A stretch of 64,000 nt of DNA from Hyphomicrobiales bacterium (lineage in GTDB: Bacteria; Pseudomonadota; Alphaproteobacteria; Rhizobiales; Rhizobiaceae): assembly GCA_900466575.1 (NCBI GenBank), contig UBMP01000020.1, positions 310,001 through 374,000 on the forward strand. The letters run 5' to 3'. Below, one piece after another: positions 16,249 to 25,353 of this stretch (position 1 is its first letter; the number at the start of each line of letters is the position of its first letter). A program made the translations under genes and the position numbers. Below the pieces are notes generated by a model. That model saw only the letters and a program-made list of their open reading frames with translations, was not told the origin of the DNA and did not search any database.

Positions 16249-17220
16249 ATGCGTATGACCCTCAATCGCAGGCACTTCATCGGACTGATGGGCGCGGCGG
16301 CCGCAATGCCGCTGGTGGCGCGCCGGGCGGAAGCCGCAACACCTTTCAATTTCCAGGCATCTTGGATCAACGATGCCGAATTCACCGGCTATTTCGTCGC
16401 CGCCGACAAGGGCTATTACAAGGAGGCCGGGCTCGATCTGAACTATATGTCCGGCGGACCGGATGTCATTCCGGAGAGCACGATCATTGCCGGCAAAGCC
16501 GATTTGACACTGACGACGCCGGACACCACGATCACGGCGATTGTCGAGCAGGGGGCGCCGTTCAAGATCATCGGCGCGCAGTACCAGAAGAATCCGATCG
16601 GCATCGTTTCCCTCGCCAAGAAGCCGATCAGGGAGCCGAAGGATTTGATCGGCAAGACGCTCGCCGTGCCGCCGGTCAATGTCGTCTCCGTCGAGGCCAT
16701 GCTGAAGATTTCCGGCATCGACCGCTCCAAGGTCAATATCGTGCCCTATGCCTACGATCCGACGCCGCTCATCAAGGGCGAGATCGACGCGTCGCTCGAT
16801 TTCACCACCAACGTTCCCTTCACCATCAAGCAGGCGGGCGAAGAGGCGATCTCCTTCCTGCTCTACGATTTCGGATTCAAGATCTTCAACGATACGGTCG
16901 TCGTGACCGAAGAGACGCTGAAGACGAAGCGCAAGGAGATCGTTGCCTTCCTCAAGGCCAGCCGCAAGGGCTGGGAAGAAAACCTGAAGGACCCGACCGC
17001 CTATCCGAAGCAGTTCGCTGACACGTGGTACAAGGGAACGGGTCGTTCGATTGAAAACGAAATCTACTTCAACACCGCGCAGAAGCCGCTGATCGAGAGC
17101 TCCAAGGGTATTTTCTCGATGAGCGAGGAGGCGATCGCCGCCAATATCGAGTCACTGGCCGCCGCCGGCATCAAGGCCAAGCGCGACCATTTCGACACCA
17201 CCGTTCTCGAAGAAGTGTGA
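16249..17220 (+). CDS. ABC transporter substrate-binding protein, NMT1/THI5-like, Tat-type signal
   Basis: A 323-residue binding protein. The leader carries a twin-arginine motif (NRRHFIGLMGAAAA) and ends near RRAEA, suggesting Tat export of a folded or cofactor-bound protein. The mature sequence shows NFQASWINDAEFTGYFVAADKGYYKEAGLDL and GGPDVIPESTIIAGKADLTL, the NMT1-like pattern used for pyrimidine, sulfonate or aromatic ligands. ATG at 16249 has AGGAG ten bases upstream. It overlaps the ATPase gene start. It is distinct from the NMT1-like protein at 849-1853, which has a Sec leader. Confidence 0.9.
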   Translation: MRMTLNRRHFIGLMGAAAAMPLVARRAEAATPFNFQASWINDAEFTGYFVAADKGYYKEAGLDLNYMSGGPDVIPESTIIAGKADLTLTTPDTTITAIVEQGAPFKIIGAQYQKNPIGIVSLAKKPIREPKDLIGKTLAVPPVNVVSVEAMLKISGIDRSKVNIVPYAYDPTPLIKGEIDASLDFTTNVPFTIKQAGEEAISFLLYDFGFKIFNDTVVVTEETLKTKRKEIVAFLKASRKGWEENLKDPTAYPKQFADTWYKGTGRSIENEIYFNTAQKPLIESSKGIFSMSEEAIAANIESLAAAGIKAKRDHFDTTVLEEV

Positions 17221-17990
17221 TGACGACGGGCACCGGCATCGCATTGAAGGATGTCTCGCGCGCCTTTGCCGCGCGCGAGACTGTCGTGCAGGCGCTCGAC
17301 CGCGTTTCACTGGACTGCCCGGCCGGTTCTTTCACGGCGCTGATCGGCCCCTCGGGCTGCGGCAAATCCACGATGCTGCGCCTGGCCTTGGGTCTCGACG
17401 CACCGTCAGGCGGTACGATTTCGGTTGCGGGGCAATCGCCGCAGGCCGCCGCGAAGGCCGGGCTGACGGGTGTCGCCTTTCAGGATGCGGCGCTGATGCC
17501 CTGGCGCAGCGTGGAGGGCAATATCGCGCTGCCGCTCGATGTACTGGGCCGCAAGCGAAGCGATTACACGGGGAAGATCGCGGGATTGATCGATCTTGTG
17601 GGCCTCAAGGGCTTCGAAAAGGCGCTGCCGGGCGAGCTTTCCGGCGGCATGCGCCAGCGTGTGGCGATTGCCCGTGCGCTCGTGACCGATCCGCAGGTTC
17701 TGTTTCTGGATGAGCCTTTCGGCGCGCTCGACCAGATCCTGCGCCGGCAGATGAATGTCGAACTGCAACGCATATGGATGGAAAGTCGCGCCACGACGCT
17801 GCTCGTCACCCACGGAATCGATGAAGCGGTGTTTCTCGCCGACCGGGTCGTCGTCATGCAGAGCCGACCGGGGCGGATCGGCAAGATCATCGATATTCCG
17901 CTGCCGCGCCCGCGTCTGCCGGATGTTTTCACCACCGAAGCCTTCCACGCGCTCGAAGACGAGATCACGGAGGCGCTGGATGGCCATTGA
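17220..17990 (+). CDS. ABC transporter ATP-binding protein, SsuB/TauB type
   Basis: A 256-residue ATPase: Walker A GPSGCGKST, Q-loop VAFQDAALMPWRSVEGN, signature ELSGGMRQR, Walker B VLFLDEPFGALD and LVTHGIDEA. The MPWR after the Q-loop is typical of nitrate/sulfonate/thiamine-precursor importers. ATG at 17220 overlaps the previous TGA; GTG at 17217 is also possible. It overlaps the permease gene by 11 bases, so the two are translationally coupled. Confidence 0.93.
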   Translation: MTTGTGIALKDVSRAFAARETVVQALDRVSLDCPAGSFTALIGPSGCGKSTMLRLALGLDAPSGGTISVAGQSPQAAAKAGLTGVAFQDAALMPWRSVEGNIALPLDVLGRKRSDYTGKIAGLIDLVGLKGFEKALPGELSGGMRQRVAIARALVTDPQVLFLDEPFGALDQILRRQMNVELQRIWMESRATTLLVTHGIDEAVFLADRVVVMQSRPGRIGKIIDIPLPRPRLPDVFTTEAFHALEDEITEALDGH

Positions 17991-19560
17991 CGCCGCTGGC
18001 AGGAGGGGCCGACATCTTGCGGGTCTTCGCAACGCCATCATCCTGATCGTCCTCTGGGAACTCCTGGGCCAACTCAAGCTGGTCGCGGGCGGCGCGCTGC
18101 CGGCTCCGAGCGCCGTCCTCATCCGGTTCTGGCAAGACCGCGGCGATTATCCGTTGCATCTCCTGGCAACCTTCGAGGGCGCTGCACTCGGATTTTTCAT
18201 CGGCAATGTCGTAGCGATCGCCGCCGGTATCCTCTTTGCCGTGTCGCCGGTGGCGGCCCGGCTGGGGCGCGGGCTGAACGTCGCGATCTTTGCGCTGCCG
18301 CCAATTGCCATTTCGCCGATCCTCGTGCTCACCTTTTCTGGGATGACGCCGCGTATCGCACTGGCCGCGCTCGGCTGTTATTTCGTCACCATGAGCGCCA
18401 CCGTGACCGGGATTACCCAGACGGACCGGCGCATGCTGGATGTCGTGCGTGCCTATGGTGGGGGATGGGTGGCGCTGCTTCGTCTTGTAGAAATCCGGTC
18501 CGCCTTGCCCGCAATCCTGTCGGGGCTCCGGGTTGCCGCTCCGGCAGCCGTTCTCGGCTCGGTTCTGGCCGAATTCGGTGGCGGCGGACGCTATGGACTG
18601 GGCGTCTATCTCATCGGCTCGCTTGGTCGTGCTGATCCGCCGCGGCTTTGGGGCATCGGCCTTGCCGCCACCGGCATGGCGCTGCTCGTCTACGCGCTCT
18701 TTGCACTGATCGAAGCGCGGATCACCCATACGACCCGCGCCGTCACTGTGGCCGCAACGCCGCCGGGAACGCCGCTTGCAATTGGCGGGTTCGCAGGCGC
18801 AGCGCTGACCCTCATATCCGCGGCACTTCCCTTCGCCGTCTGGTGGGGCTTCCTCAAGATGCTGGGCACCCCGCCGATGATCGCTAAGACGCCGCTTGGT
18901 GTGATCGATTATCTCTTTTTTGCTCAATCCGCGGAGACGGCGCAACTTCGGCTCCTGTCGGCGCTGGCTCAGACACTGCCGCTGACACTTCTCGGCATGA
19001 CGGCAGGTCTGGCCTTTGCATTTGCGCTGGCGCTTGCCTCGGTCGTTCGACCGGGGATCGTGCGCTCATTCATGCCCGTGGCCCTGGTCACGCAGACGAT
19101 GCCGCTCGTTGCGCTCACGCCGCTTCTTGTCCTCCTGCTGGGACGCGGACCGTCCGTCATCCTCTGGATCACGGTTTCAGTCACCTTTTTCCCGGCTTTC
19201 GTCACGCTGGCGCAGGGGCTCGGCATGGTCTCGCGCAGCGCGCTCGACGTGGTCAGAGCCTACGGCGCCAATCCATTCATACAATTGCGCCTCGTGTCGA
19301 TCCCGGCCTCCTTGCCCTATCTTTTCGCAGCGATGCGGCTCGCCGTGCCGCGCGCGCTTCTTGGGGTCATGATTGCGGAGTGGCTGGCGACGGGGACCGG
19401 GCTCGGCAATCTGCTGAACCAGTCTCGCGGCTATCTCGACTACGGCATGATCTGGACCGTCGCCGTCGTCTCGGTCCTCATCTCCATCCTTTTCTATCAG
19501 ATCGTCATCGTCGTCGAACGGCGCGTGCTGCAAAGGCGCGGCATGCAGCCGGCGAGCTAA
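17980..19560 (+). CDS. ABC transporter permease with two tandem permease domains in one chain
   Basis: A 526-residue inner-membrane protein that holds two complete SsuC/TauC-type permease domains (about 10-245 and 265-515). Each has its own EAA coupling loop: DVVRAYGGGWVALLRLVEIR and DVVRAYGANPFIQLRLVSIP. Members of this family are normally about 250 residues and act as homodimers, so here the dimer is covalently linked and can be asymmetric. ATG at 17980 lies inside the ATPase 3' end; the frame upstream of it is a shadow. No second permease gene is present, consistent with one chain filling both positions. Confidence 0.9.
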   Translation: MAIDAAGRRGRHLAGLRNAIILIVLWELLGQLKLVAGGALPAPSAVLIRFWQDRGDYPLHLLATFEGAALGFFIGNVVAIAAGILFAVSPVAARLGRGLNVAIFALPPIAISPILVLTFSGMTPRIALAALGCYFVTMSATVTGITQTDRRMLDVVRAYGGGWVALLRLVEIRSALPAILSGLRVAAPAAVLGSVLAEFGGGGRYGLGVYLIGSLGRADPPRLWGIGLAATGMALLVYALFALIEARITHTTRAVTVAATPPGTPLAIGGFAGAALTLISAALPFAVWWGFLKMLGTPPMIAKTPLGVIDYLFFAQSAETAQLRLLSALAQTLPLTLLGMTAGLAFAFALALASVVRPGIVRSFMPVALVTQTMPLVALTPLLVLLLGRGPSVILWITVSVTFFPAFVTLAQGLGMVSRSALDVVRAYGANPFIQLRLVSIPASLPYLFAAMRLAVPRALLGVMIAEWLATGTGLGNLLNQSRGYLDYGMIWTVAVVSVLISILFYQIVIVVERRVLQRRGMQPAS

Positions 19561-19579
19561 ATTCATAAAGGGAGCAACC

Positions 19580-20335
19580 ATGTCTACAGCCGCCGAAATC
19601 GCCGATCACAAATCCTCCGTTCGCGAGCGCGTCTGGACCGAATTGCGCAAGGTCGCCGTTGCCGACAGCCGCTTTCATTTCGACTTCGGCGAGTTCATTG
19701 CCGATTTCGAGGGCGGGCAGGAGGCTGTCCGGCGCCTGACCGATCACAGCTTCTATCGTGATGCCCAGCTCATCTTCATTACGCCCGACAATTGCCTCGA
19801 CCGCCTGCGTCTTCAGGCGCTGCAGGACGGCAAAGTGGTGCTGATGACCACCTACTCGATCAAGCGCGGCTTCTGGCTGCTCGATCCGGCCAAGATCGCG
19901 CCTGATCTCTATCTCTATGCGTCAACGCTGGATGGGATGGAGCGCGTCGGGCAACATCTGACGCTCGCCGAAATCCAGGCGAGACTTCCGAATGTCGACT
20001 ACATGGTCACCGGCACGGGCGCGATCAACCACGAGGGGGTTCGCTTCGGCAAGGGCCATGGTTTCTTCGATTCCGAATGGGGCATGCTCTACCAGATCGA
20101 CCGGATTTCTGTCGGAACGCCCTGCGCCGCCGTCGTTCACGACTGCCAGGTTCTGGCCGAAAAGCTGACACCGGATGTCTATGACACCGTAGTTGATGTG
20201 ATCTTCACGCCCACACGCACCATCGAGGTGACCAATCCCCACAAGCCAACCTGTGGCATCATCTGGGATCGCCTCGATCAGCATATGTACGACACGATCC
20301 CGCCTTTGCAGGAACTGAAAGCCATGGGGTTATGA
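19580..20335 (+). CDS. 5-formyltetrahydrofolate cyclo-ligase-like protein, paralogue 2
   Basis: A 251-residue homologue of the protein at 15467-16204, with the loop GVRFGKGHGFFDSEWGML near residue 155 and the same N- and C-terminal segments (SRFHFDFGEFIADFEGG; CGIIWDRLDQ...PPLQELKAMGL). AAGGGAG precedes the ATG, 19 bases after the permease stop. The two paralogues are clearly diverged rather than a recent duplication, which suggests different substrates, sequential steps or a heteromer. Annotation as a folate enzyme rests on fold-level motifs only. Confidence 0.75.
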   Translation: MSTAAEIADHKSSVRERVWTELRKVAVADSRFHFDFGEFIADFEGGQEAVRRLTDHSFYRDAQLIFITPDNCLDRLRLQALQDGKVVLMTTYSIKRGFWLLDPAKIAPDLYLYASTLDGMERVGQHLTLAEIQARLPNVDYMVTGTGAINHEGVRFGKGHGFFDSEWGMLYQIDRISVGTPCAAVVHDCQVLAEKLTPDVYDTVVDVIFTPTRTIEVTNPHKPTCGIIWDRLDQHMYDTIPPLQELKAMGL

Positions 20336-20412
20336 AGAGGCGACCGGCTGCTTCGAGGAGGCGACAGGACGACCCTTGAGTAGTCGTGCCATCTTCGAGC
20401 TTGCCTATCGGC

Positions 20413-21354
20413 TCACATCTTTTGATCATCCCCGCGCATTGATCCAAGCGCCAGCGTGTGGCGCCTCACGTCTGTGAGCAGCCTTGCCAGCGGACCGCTC
20501 TCCTCGCCGGGGCGCCAGACGAGGAAGAGCGGTGCAGAAGGTGCTTCATCCGGTTTCAGGCGCCGGTAGGCGATCCCCGTCGTGCCGAGGCGGGCCATGG
20601 ATGCCGGAACCAGGGAGACACCAAGCCCGGCCGCGACCAGGCTGAGCGTGGAGATCATTTGCGTCGCCTCCTGCCCCACGTGCGGGCTGAACCCTGCCTT
20701 GTCGCAAGCGGCGATGATGGCGTCATATAGGCCGGGGCCGCTCGGGCGATGGTAGAGGATGAAGACCGTCTCAGCCAGTGCGGCCAACGGCCGGCACTCG
20801 TCTTCCGGCCAGCTTTCCAGCAGAGGGTGACGGTCTGGGATCACCACCAGCATTTCCTCGTCCAGCAGATGACGGGCGCGCACGCCCTCGTGTGCCTCCG
20901 GCAGAGCGCGGACAAAGGCGGCATCCAGCTTTCCGGCCCGCAGCGCTTCGAGGGAGGCTGCGCTGTTGGCCTCTTCCAGTGTAAGAGCCAGCATCGGCGC
21001 GCTGTCCCGCAGTTCCCGGACAACATCGGTGACGAGAGGGTGGAAGGCAGCTGATCCTGTGAATCCGATCGCAAGTCGGCCGTCTTCACCCCGACCGGCG
21101 CGACGTGCGGCTTCCACTGCCCCGTCGACGTCGGCCAAAATGCCGCGTGCCCGTTCGACAAAGGCTTTCCCAGCGGCTGTCGCAACAACCCCACGCGAGA
21201 GGCGGTGAAAGAGTGCCACGCCCAATTGCGTCTCCAATGCCTTGATCTGCTGGCTGAGCGGCGGTTGTTGCAGGCCCAGCCGTTCGGCGGCACGGGTTAT
21301 GTGGCCTTCCTCGGCAACGGTCACAGCGTAACGTAAATGGCGAAGTTCGATCAT
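20413..21354 (-). CDS. LysR-family transcriptional regulator
   Basis: A 313-residue LysR protein: winged helix at 1-60 (LRHLRYAVTVAEEGHITRAA, then ERLGLQQPPLSQQIKALETQL) and an effector domain from about residue 90 (GRLAIGFTGSAAFHPLVTDVV). Its start at 21354 gives the classic MIELRHLRY opening; the frame back to 21486 is not needed. It is divergent from the chromate-transporter pair and is its likely regulator. The effector domain resembles the BenM/CatR-type subgroup. Confidence 0.92.
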   Translation of the reverse strand: MIELRHLRYAVTVAEEGHITRAAERLGLQQPPLSQQIKALETQLGVALFHRLSRGVVATAAGKAFVERARGILADVDGAVEAARRAGRGEDGRLAIGFTGSAAFHPLVTDVVRELRDSAPMLALTLEEANSAASLEALRAGKLDAAFVRALPEAHEGVRARHLLDEEMLVVIPDRHPLLESWPEDECRPLAALAETVFILYHRPSGPGLYDAIIAACDKAGFSPHVGQEATQMISTLSLVAAGLGVSLVPASMARLGTTGIAYRRLKPDEAPSAPLFLVWRPGEESGPLARLLTDVRRHTLALGSMRGDDQKM

Positions 21355-21452
21355 TGCATATCTATAGCATATGGAATTCGTATAACAAATATATTGGATA
21401 TATGGTTTGAGAGGTATATTTTCCTGTAAACGATTATCGGAACATTCTCCCC
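21355..21452. promoter_or_regulatory. AT-rich divergent promoter region
   Basis: Between the LysR and chromate-transporter genes the sequence becomes very AT-rich, with a direct repeat GCATAT...GCATAT, the near-palindrome ATATAT-TGG-ATATAT and TATAGCATATGGAATTCGTATA. These are plausible LysR sites and promoters, but no single operator stands out. Confidence 0.4.
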
Positions 21453-22022
21453 ATGACCTTCTCCGCCTTTTCGATTCCATCGTCACAAACGTCGCCGCCC
21501 TCGATCGGTGAGCTATTTCGCGGCTTCCTTATGCTGGGGCTCACGGGCTTCGGCGGCGTATTGCCGCTCGCCCGGCGCATGATGGTGGAGGATCGCGGTT
21601 GGCTGAGCGGTGAAGAGTTTACCGATCTGCTGGGACTGTGCCAGTTCCTTCCGGGCGGTAACATCATCAACATGTCCGTGGCAGTCGGACTGAAGTTCAG
21701 GGGACCAGTCGGTGCCCTGGCCTCGATCCTGGGACTGATTGCGGCGCCAACGGCAATCGTCATCGTGCTTGGCATCGTCTATGACCGCTATCAGGACGAC
21801 CCGGTCCTGCGCCATCTTTTCGCCGGCCTCGCGGCAGCGGCAGCGGGGCTGCTGATTTCCACGGCAGTCAAAATTGCCTGGCCGCTAAGGCGACGGCCGC
21901 TGGCCCTTGTCATCGCGGGACTATGCGCCGTTGCCATCGCCATCCTCAAACTACCCCTGTTGCCGACGATGCTCGTGTTCGCACCAATTAGCATTCTCGC
22001 CACCTGGAGACTGAACGCATGA
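21453..22022 (+). CDS. Chromate transporter family protein, N-terminal-type half
   Basis: A 189-residue membrane protein of the CHR family with about five or six helices. The hallmark FLMLGLTGFGGVLPLARRMMVEDRGWLS and the GLCQFLPGGNIINMSVAVGLKFRGPVGA segment match the first half of ChrA. It overlaps the next gene by four bases. Such short CHR pairs work together as one transporter; they export chromate or act as anion transporters of unknown substrate. Confidence 0.88.
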   Translation: MTFSAFSIPSSQTSPPSIGELFRGFLMLGLTGFGGVLPLARRMMVEDRGWLSGEEFTDLLGLCQFLPGGNIINMSVAVGLKFRGPVGALASILGLIAAPTAIVIVLGIVYDRYQDDPVLRHLFAGLAAAAAGLLISTAVKIAWPLRRRPLALVIAGLCAVAIAILKLPLLPTMLVFAPISILATWRLNA

Positions 22023-22543
22023 ACGCCCTGCTCGCTCTCGCGCTCATCTTTACCGAATTGTCACTGATCGCCTTTGGCGGCGGCAACACGATCCTGCCCG
22101 AGATGCAGCGGCGGGTCGTGGAAGTCCATCACTGGATGACATCGCAGGAGTTCAGTGCGCTTTTCGCGCTGGCGCAGGCAGCACCAGGTCCCAACCTGAT
22201 GGTCGTACCGCTTGTCGGCTGGCATGTGGCGGGGCTTTCCGGTTTGCTGGTCTCCTCAGTCGCCAAGTTCGGCCCATCTTCACTGGTCACCGCCTTCGCG
22301 CTCAGAGCCTGGGAGCGGTTCAAGGAACGTCCATGGCGGCGCATCGTCCAAACTGGTCTTGTCCCCGTCACATCGGGCCTCGTTGCCGCCAGCGCCATTG
22401 TCATCAACGAAGCAACTGCGCGAACCTGGGGCCTCGCTGCCATTGCCATCGGTGTGGCCATCACCATGCTGACAACAAGAATACATCCTCTTGTCGCACT
22501 CGCGGCCGGAGCAACGCTCGGCGTCATGGGGCTGGGCATATGA
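22019..22543 (+). CDS. Chromate transporter family protein, C-terminal-type half
   Basis: A 174-residue partner of the preceding CHR protein, with FTELSLIAFGGGNTILPEMQRRVVE and ALAQAAPGPNLMVVPLVGWHVAG corresponding to the repeat motif of the second half of ChrA. The ATGA overlap implies coupled synthesis. The two together equal one full-length ChrA. Confidence 0.88.
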   Translation: MNALLALALIFTELSLIAFGGGNTILPEMQRRVVEVHHWMTSQEFSALFALAQAAPGPNLMVVPLVGWHVAGLSGLLVSSVAKFGPSSLVTAFALRAWERFKERPWRRIVQTGLVPVTSGLVAASAIVINEATARTWGLAAIAIGVAITMLTTRIHPLVALAAGATLGVMGLGI

Positions 22544-22669
22544 GCTGCTGCATCACTCTGCGGTCACCCGTCGCGTTCCAGGACGATATTCACATCGTAC
22601 ATCTGCTGGACCACGGAAAATAACCTCGGTCAAAGAAGGCGTTCTGAAGGGTGTCTTCCACGTCTCCGC

Positions 22670-25003
22670 TCACGGCAGGCGATAGGCGATGACGTAGTCC
22701 CCAGGCTTGGTTCCGATCGACCCGTGACCCCCCGCTACCAGCACAACATATTGCTTGTCGTCGGCGCCGGTATAGGTCATCGGCGTTGCCTGTCCGCCGG
22801 CAGGAAGCCGCGCTTGCCACAGCTGCTTGCCGGTCGTCAGGTCATAGGCACGGAAGTAGTCATCAACGGCTGCGGCCAGAAAGGCGACTCCGCCCCGTGT
22901 GATGATCGGTCCGCCGATGCCCGGCACTCCCAGTTTGAAGGGGAGAGGCAGCGGCGTCATGTCATAGACCGTGCCGTTCTTGTGCATATAGGCGATTTTG
23001 CCGCTGCTGAGGTCTGCTCCGGCGACATATCCCCATGGCGGGGCCTGGCAGGGGACCTGCAGGGGTCCGAGAAATGGCTTCAGTATCACGGCGTAGGGGG
23101 CGCCTTCGTTGCGGTTCAGACCCTGCTCGCTTCCCTTGGCCTGCCCTTTCGGGGGGACTTCGGCACGCGGTACGAGCTTGGAAATGAAGGCGAGGTAGGT
23201 CGGCATGCCGAACATCACCTGGCGCTGCGGATCAACGGCGATACTGCCCCAGTTGAACGTCCCGAAGTTGCCCGGATAGACAATCGTTCCGGCGAGAGAT
23301 GGCGGCGTATACCGACCTTCGTAGCGATATTGATGGAACTCGATACGGCACGCCAACTGGTCGAAGATTGTCAGGCCCCACATGTCCCGCTCCTGGAGGG
23401 GCGGGGGATTGAAGGTCAGCGCGGACAGTGGCTGCGTGGGCGCGGCCCGATCTTCCGGTATCGTACCCCCGGGGGCAGGAACCTCCTTGACAGGCAAGAT
23501 CGGTTCGCCGGTGCGTCTGTCCAGCACGTAGATATCGCCCTGCTTCGTCGGTGCAACAAGCGCGGGGACAGTCGCCCCGTCCTTTGCAGTCAGATCGACA
23601 AGGGCCGGTTGTGCCGGAACATCCATGTCCCAGAGATCGTGATGCACGGTTTGCCGGACCCATCGTGCCTCACCCGAATTGATGTCGAGGGCGACAATGG
23701 AGGAGGAGTATTTCTCGACATTCGCGTCGCGCCCCATTCCGAGCTGGTCGGGAACCTTGTTGCCGAGCGGCACGTAAACGAGCCCGAGCTTGGGGTCGGC
23801 GCTGAAGACCGACCAGCTGTTGGGCGAATTCGTCGTATAGGTCTTTCCGGGTGGAAGGGGGGCCGTCTGATCCGGGTTGCCGGAATCCCAGTTCCAGATC
23901 AGTGCGCCAGTCGTCACGTCGAAGGCGCGAATGACACCTGATTGCTCGGTCGTCGAGTAGTTGTCATTGACCGCACCACCGATGATGATCTTGTTGTCCA
24001 CGATGAGTGGCGGCGAGGTCGAATAATAATATCCCGCCGGATCGTATTTCATACCCTGTTCGAGATGCAGCTCGCCATTGACCCCGAACGACCTGCAAAC
24101 CTGCCCGTTCGTCGCGTCGAGGGCGATCAGCCGCGCATCAGAGGTCGGCAGATAGACGCGTTGTGCGCAAGGGGTGTCCGGTGCAGATGCAGCGTCTCGA
24201 TAATAGCTGACGCCGCGGCAGGTCTGATGCTGGCGGTCACCGTTGAGACCTGCCTTCGGGTCGAAAGACCACTTTTCCTTGCCCGTCGTCGCATCGAGCG
24301 CGATGGCATGATTGTGCGGTGTGCAAAGATAAAGTGTGTTGTCGATCTTGAGCGGCGTGACCTCGTACGTGGTTTCGCCCACATCGTCAGGACCTTTCAT
24401 GTCCCCCGTCTGGAAGCGCCATGCCTCCTTGAGCGTACCAACGTTCGTAGCGTTGATTTGCTCCAGCGGCGAGTAACGCTGCCCGAATTCGTTCCGCCCA
24501 TAATCCGGCCAGTCCCCCGCCCGGATCGCGTCGCCAAGATCTGGCGTCTGAGCCAGGACCTCGGTTGGCAGGCTGCCGCCGACATCGTGAGGGTCATTGA
24601 ACATGGAGATGACGGCGACGACGATGGCGATGGCCACACTGGCCACGAGCGGAACGGTATGCTTGCGGGCGGGCAATTCTGCCAGTCTATCGTCCAGCCG
24701 GCGGGTCACCCATGGCATGCAGAGCCAAAGCCCGAGAAGGATGATAATGCCGCCGCGGGGCATGAGTGCCCACCAGTCGAAGCCGGCTTCCCACAGCGCC
24801 CATAACAGCGCCGCGAGGACAAACACAGCATAGATCCAGAGCGCAACGGCTCGACGCCGCCAGAGGAAGAATGCCGTCAACAGGAACATGATGCCGGAAA
24901 AGGCATAGAACCAGCTTCCACCGAGAAGGAGCAGCCAAACGCCACCTCCGCCGATGATGAGTCCAATGATTGCCAGCAGAAGGGATGTCACGGTCGTGAG
25001 CAT
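22670..25003 (-). CDS. gcd: Membrane-bound PQQ-dependent glucose dehydrogenase
   Basis: A 777-residue quinoprotein that oxidises aldoses such as glucose to the lactone in the periplasm and passes electrons to ubiquinone. Five transmembrane helices occupy about residues 1-140, followed by the eight-bladed PQQ propeller (GDWPDYGRNEFGQRYSPLEQINATNVGTLKEAWRFQTGD, repeated W-motifs, HHDLWDMDVPAQPAL, GGVAFLAAAVDDYFRAYDLTTGKQLWQARL). The open frame extends upstream to 26260, but only the part from ATG at 25003 is coding; the rest is antisense to the Gfo/Idh gene. No PQQ synthesis genes are in the window. Confidence 0.93.
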   Translation of the reverse strand: MLTTVTSLLLAIIGLIIGGGGVWLLLLGGSWFYAFSGIMFLLTAFFLWRRRAVALWIYAVFVLAALLWALWEAGFDWWALMPRGGIIILLGLWLCMPWVTRRLDDRLAELPARKHTVPLVASVAIAIVVAVISMFNDPHDVGGSLPTEVLAQTPDLGDAIRAGDWPDYGRNEFGQRYSPLEQINATNVGTLKEAWRFQTGDMKGPDDVGETTYEVTPLKIDNTLYLCTPHNHAIALDATTGKEKWSFDPKAGLNGDRQHQTCRGVSYYRDAASAPDTPCAQRVYLPTSDARLIALDATNGQVCRSFGVNGELHLEQGMKYDPAGYYYSTSPPLIVDNKIIIGGAVNDNYSTTEQSGVIRAFDVTTGALIWNWDSGNPDQTAPLPPGKTYTTNSPNSWSVFSADPKLGLVYVPLGNKVPDQLGMGRDANVEKYSSSIVALDINSGEARWVRQTVHHDLWDMDVPAQPALVDLTAKDGATVPALVAPTKQGDIYVLDRRTGEPILPVKEVPAPGGTIPEDRAAPTQPLSALTFNPPPLQERDMWGLTIFDQLACRIEFHQYRYEGRYTPPSLAGTIVYPGNFGTFNWGSIAVDPQRQVMFGMPTYLAFISKLVPRAEVPPKGQAKGSEQGLNRNEGAPYAVILKPFLGPLQVPCQAPPWGYVAGADLSSGKIAYMHKNGTVYDMTPLPLPFKLGVPGIGGPIITRGGVAFLAAAVDDYFRAYDLTTGKQLWQARLPAGGQATPMTYTGADDKQYVVLVAGGHGSIGTKPGDYVIAYRLP

Positions 25004-25005
25004 GG

Positions 25006-25146
25006 TCAACCTTGCCCCTGATCTATCGCATGGGGAGTAGCGGGCTCCTTGGCAGGTTGGTTCACCGATCCACTGGTAGCGAAATATAGGATGGCGGCGC
25101 CGATGACGATGATGGCGGCTACAGCCCACAACAGCCTGTTGTCCAT
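25006..25146 (-). CDS. Small single-helix membrane protein upstream of gcd
   Basis: A 46-residue protein with one predicted transmembrane helix (LLWAVAAIIVIGAAILYFAT) and a short polar C-terminal tail (PAKEPATPHAIDQGQG). ATG at 25146 has GGGAG about seven bases upstream, and the stop lies two bases before the gcd start, so the pair is co-translated. Most annotation pipelines would miss it or merge it into the longer spurious frame that runs to 25320. It may help assembly or stability of the dehydrogenase; no family is recognised. Confidence 0.65.
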   Translation of the reverse strand: MDNRLLWAVAAIIVIGAAILYFATSGSVNQPAKEPATPHAIDQGQG

Positions 25147-25353
25147 GGGGTACTCCCGAAAATCTTTCGGTGAAACATCCTGTGAGCGCAAATGTTCCCC
25201 TGTGTTGTGAACGTGGATCGAATGCCTGTGTACGCCATGGGTGAAACTGCGGCCACGAGGGCAGGTTCGCGAGAGGTTTCCGGCGGATGCGTTCCAGATC
25301 TGCACAGCTCTCCCTCTCAATTTCCATTGGAATCAGAGCGGCGAAAATTTCTC

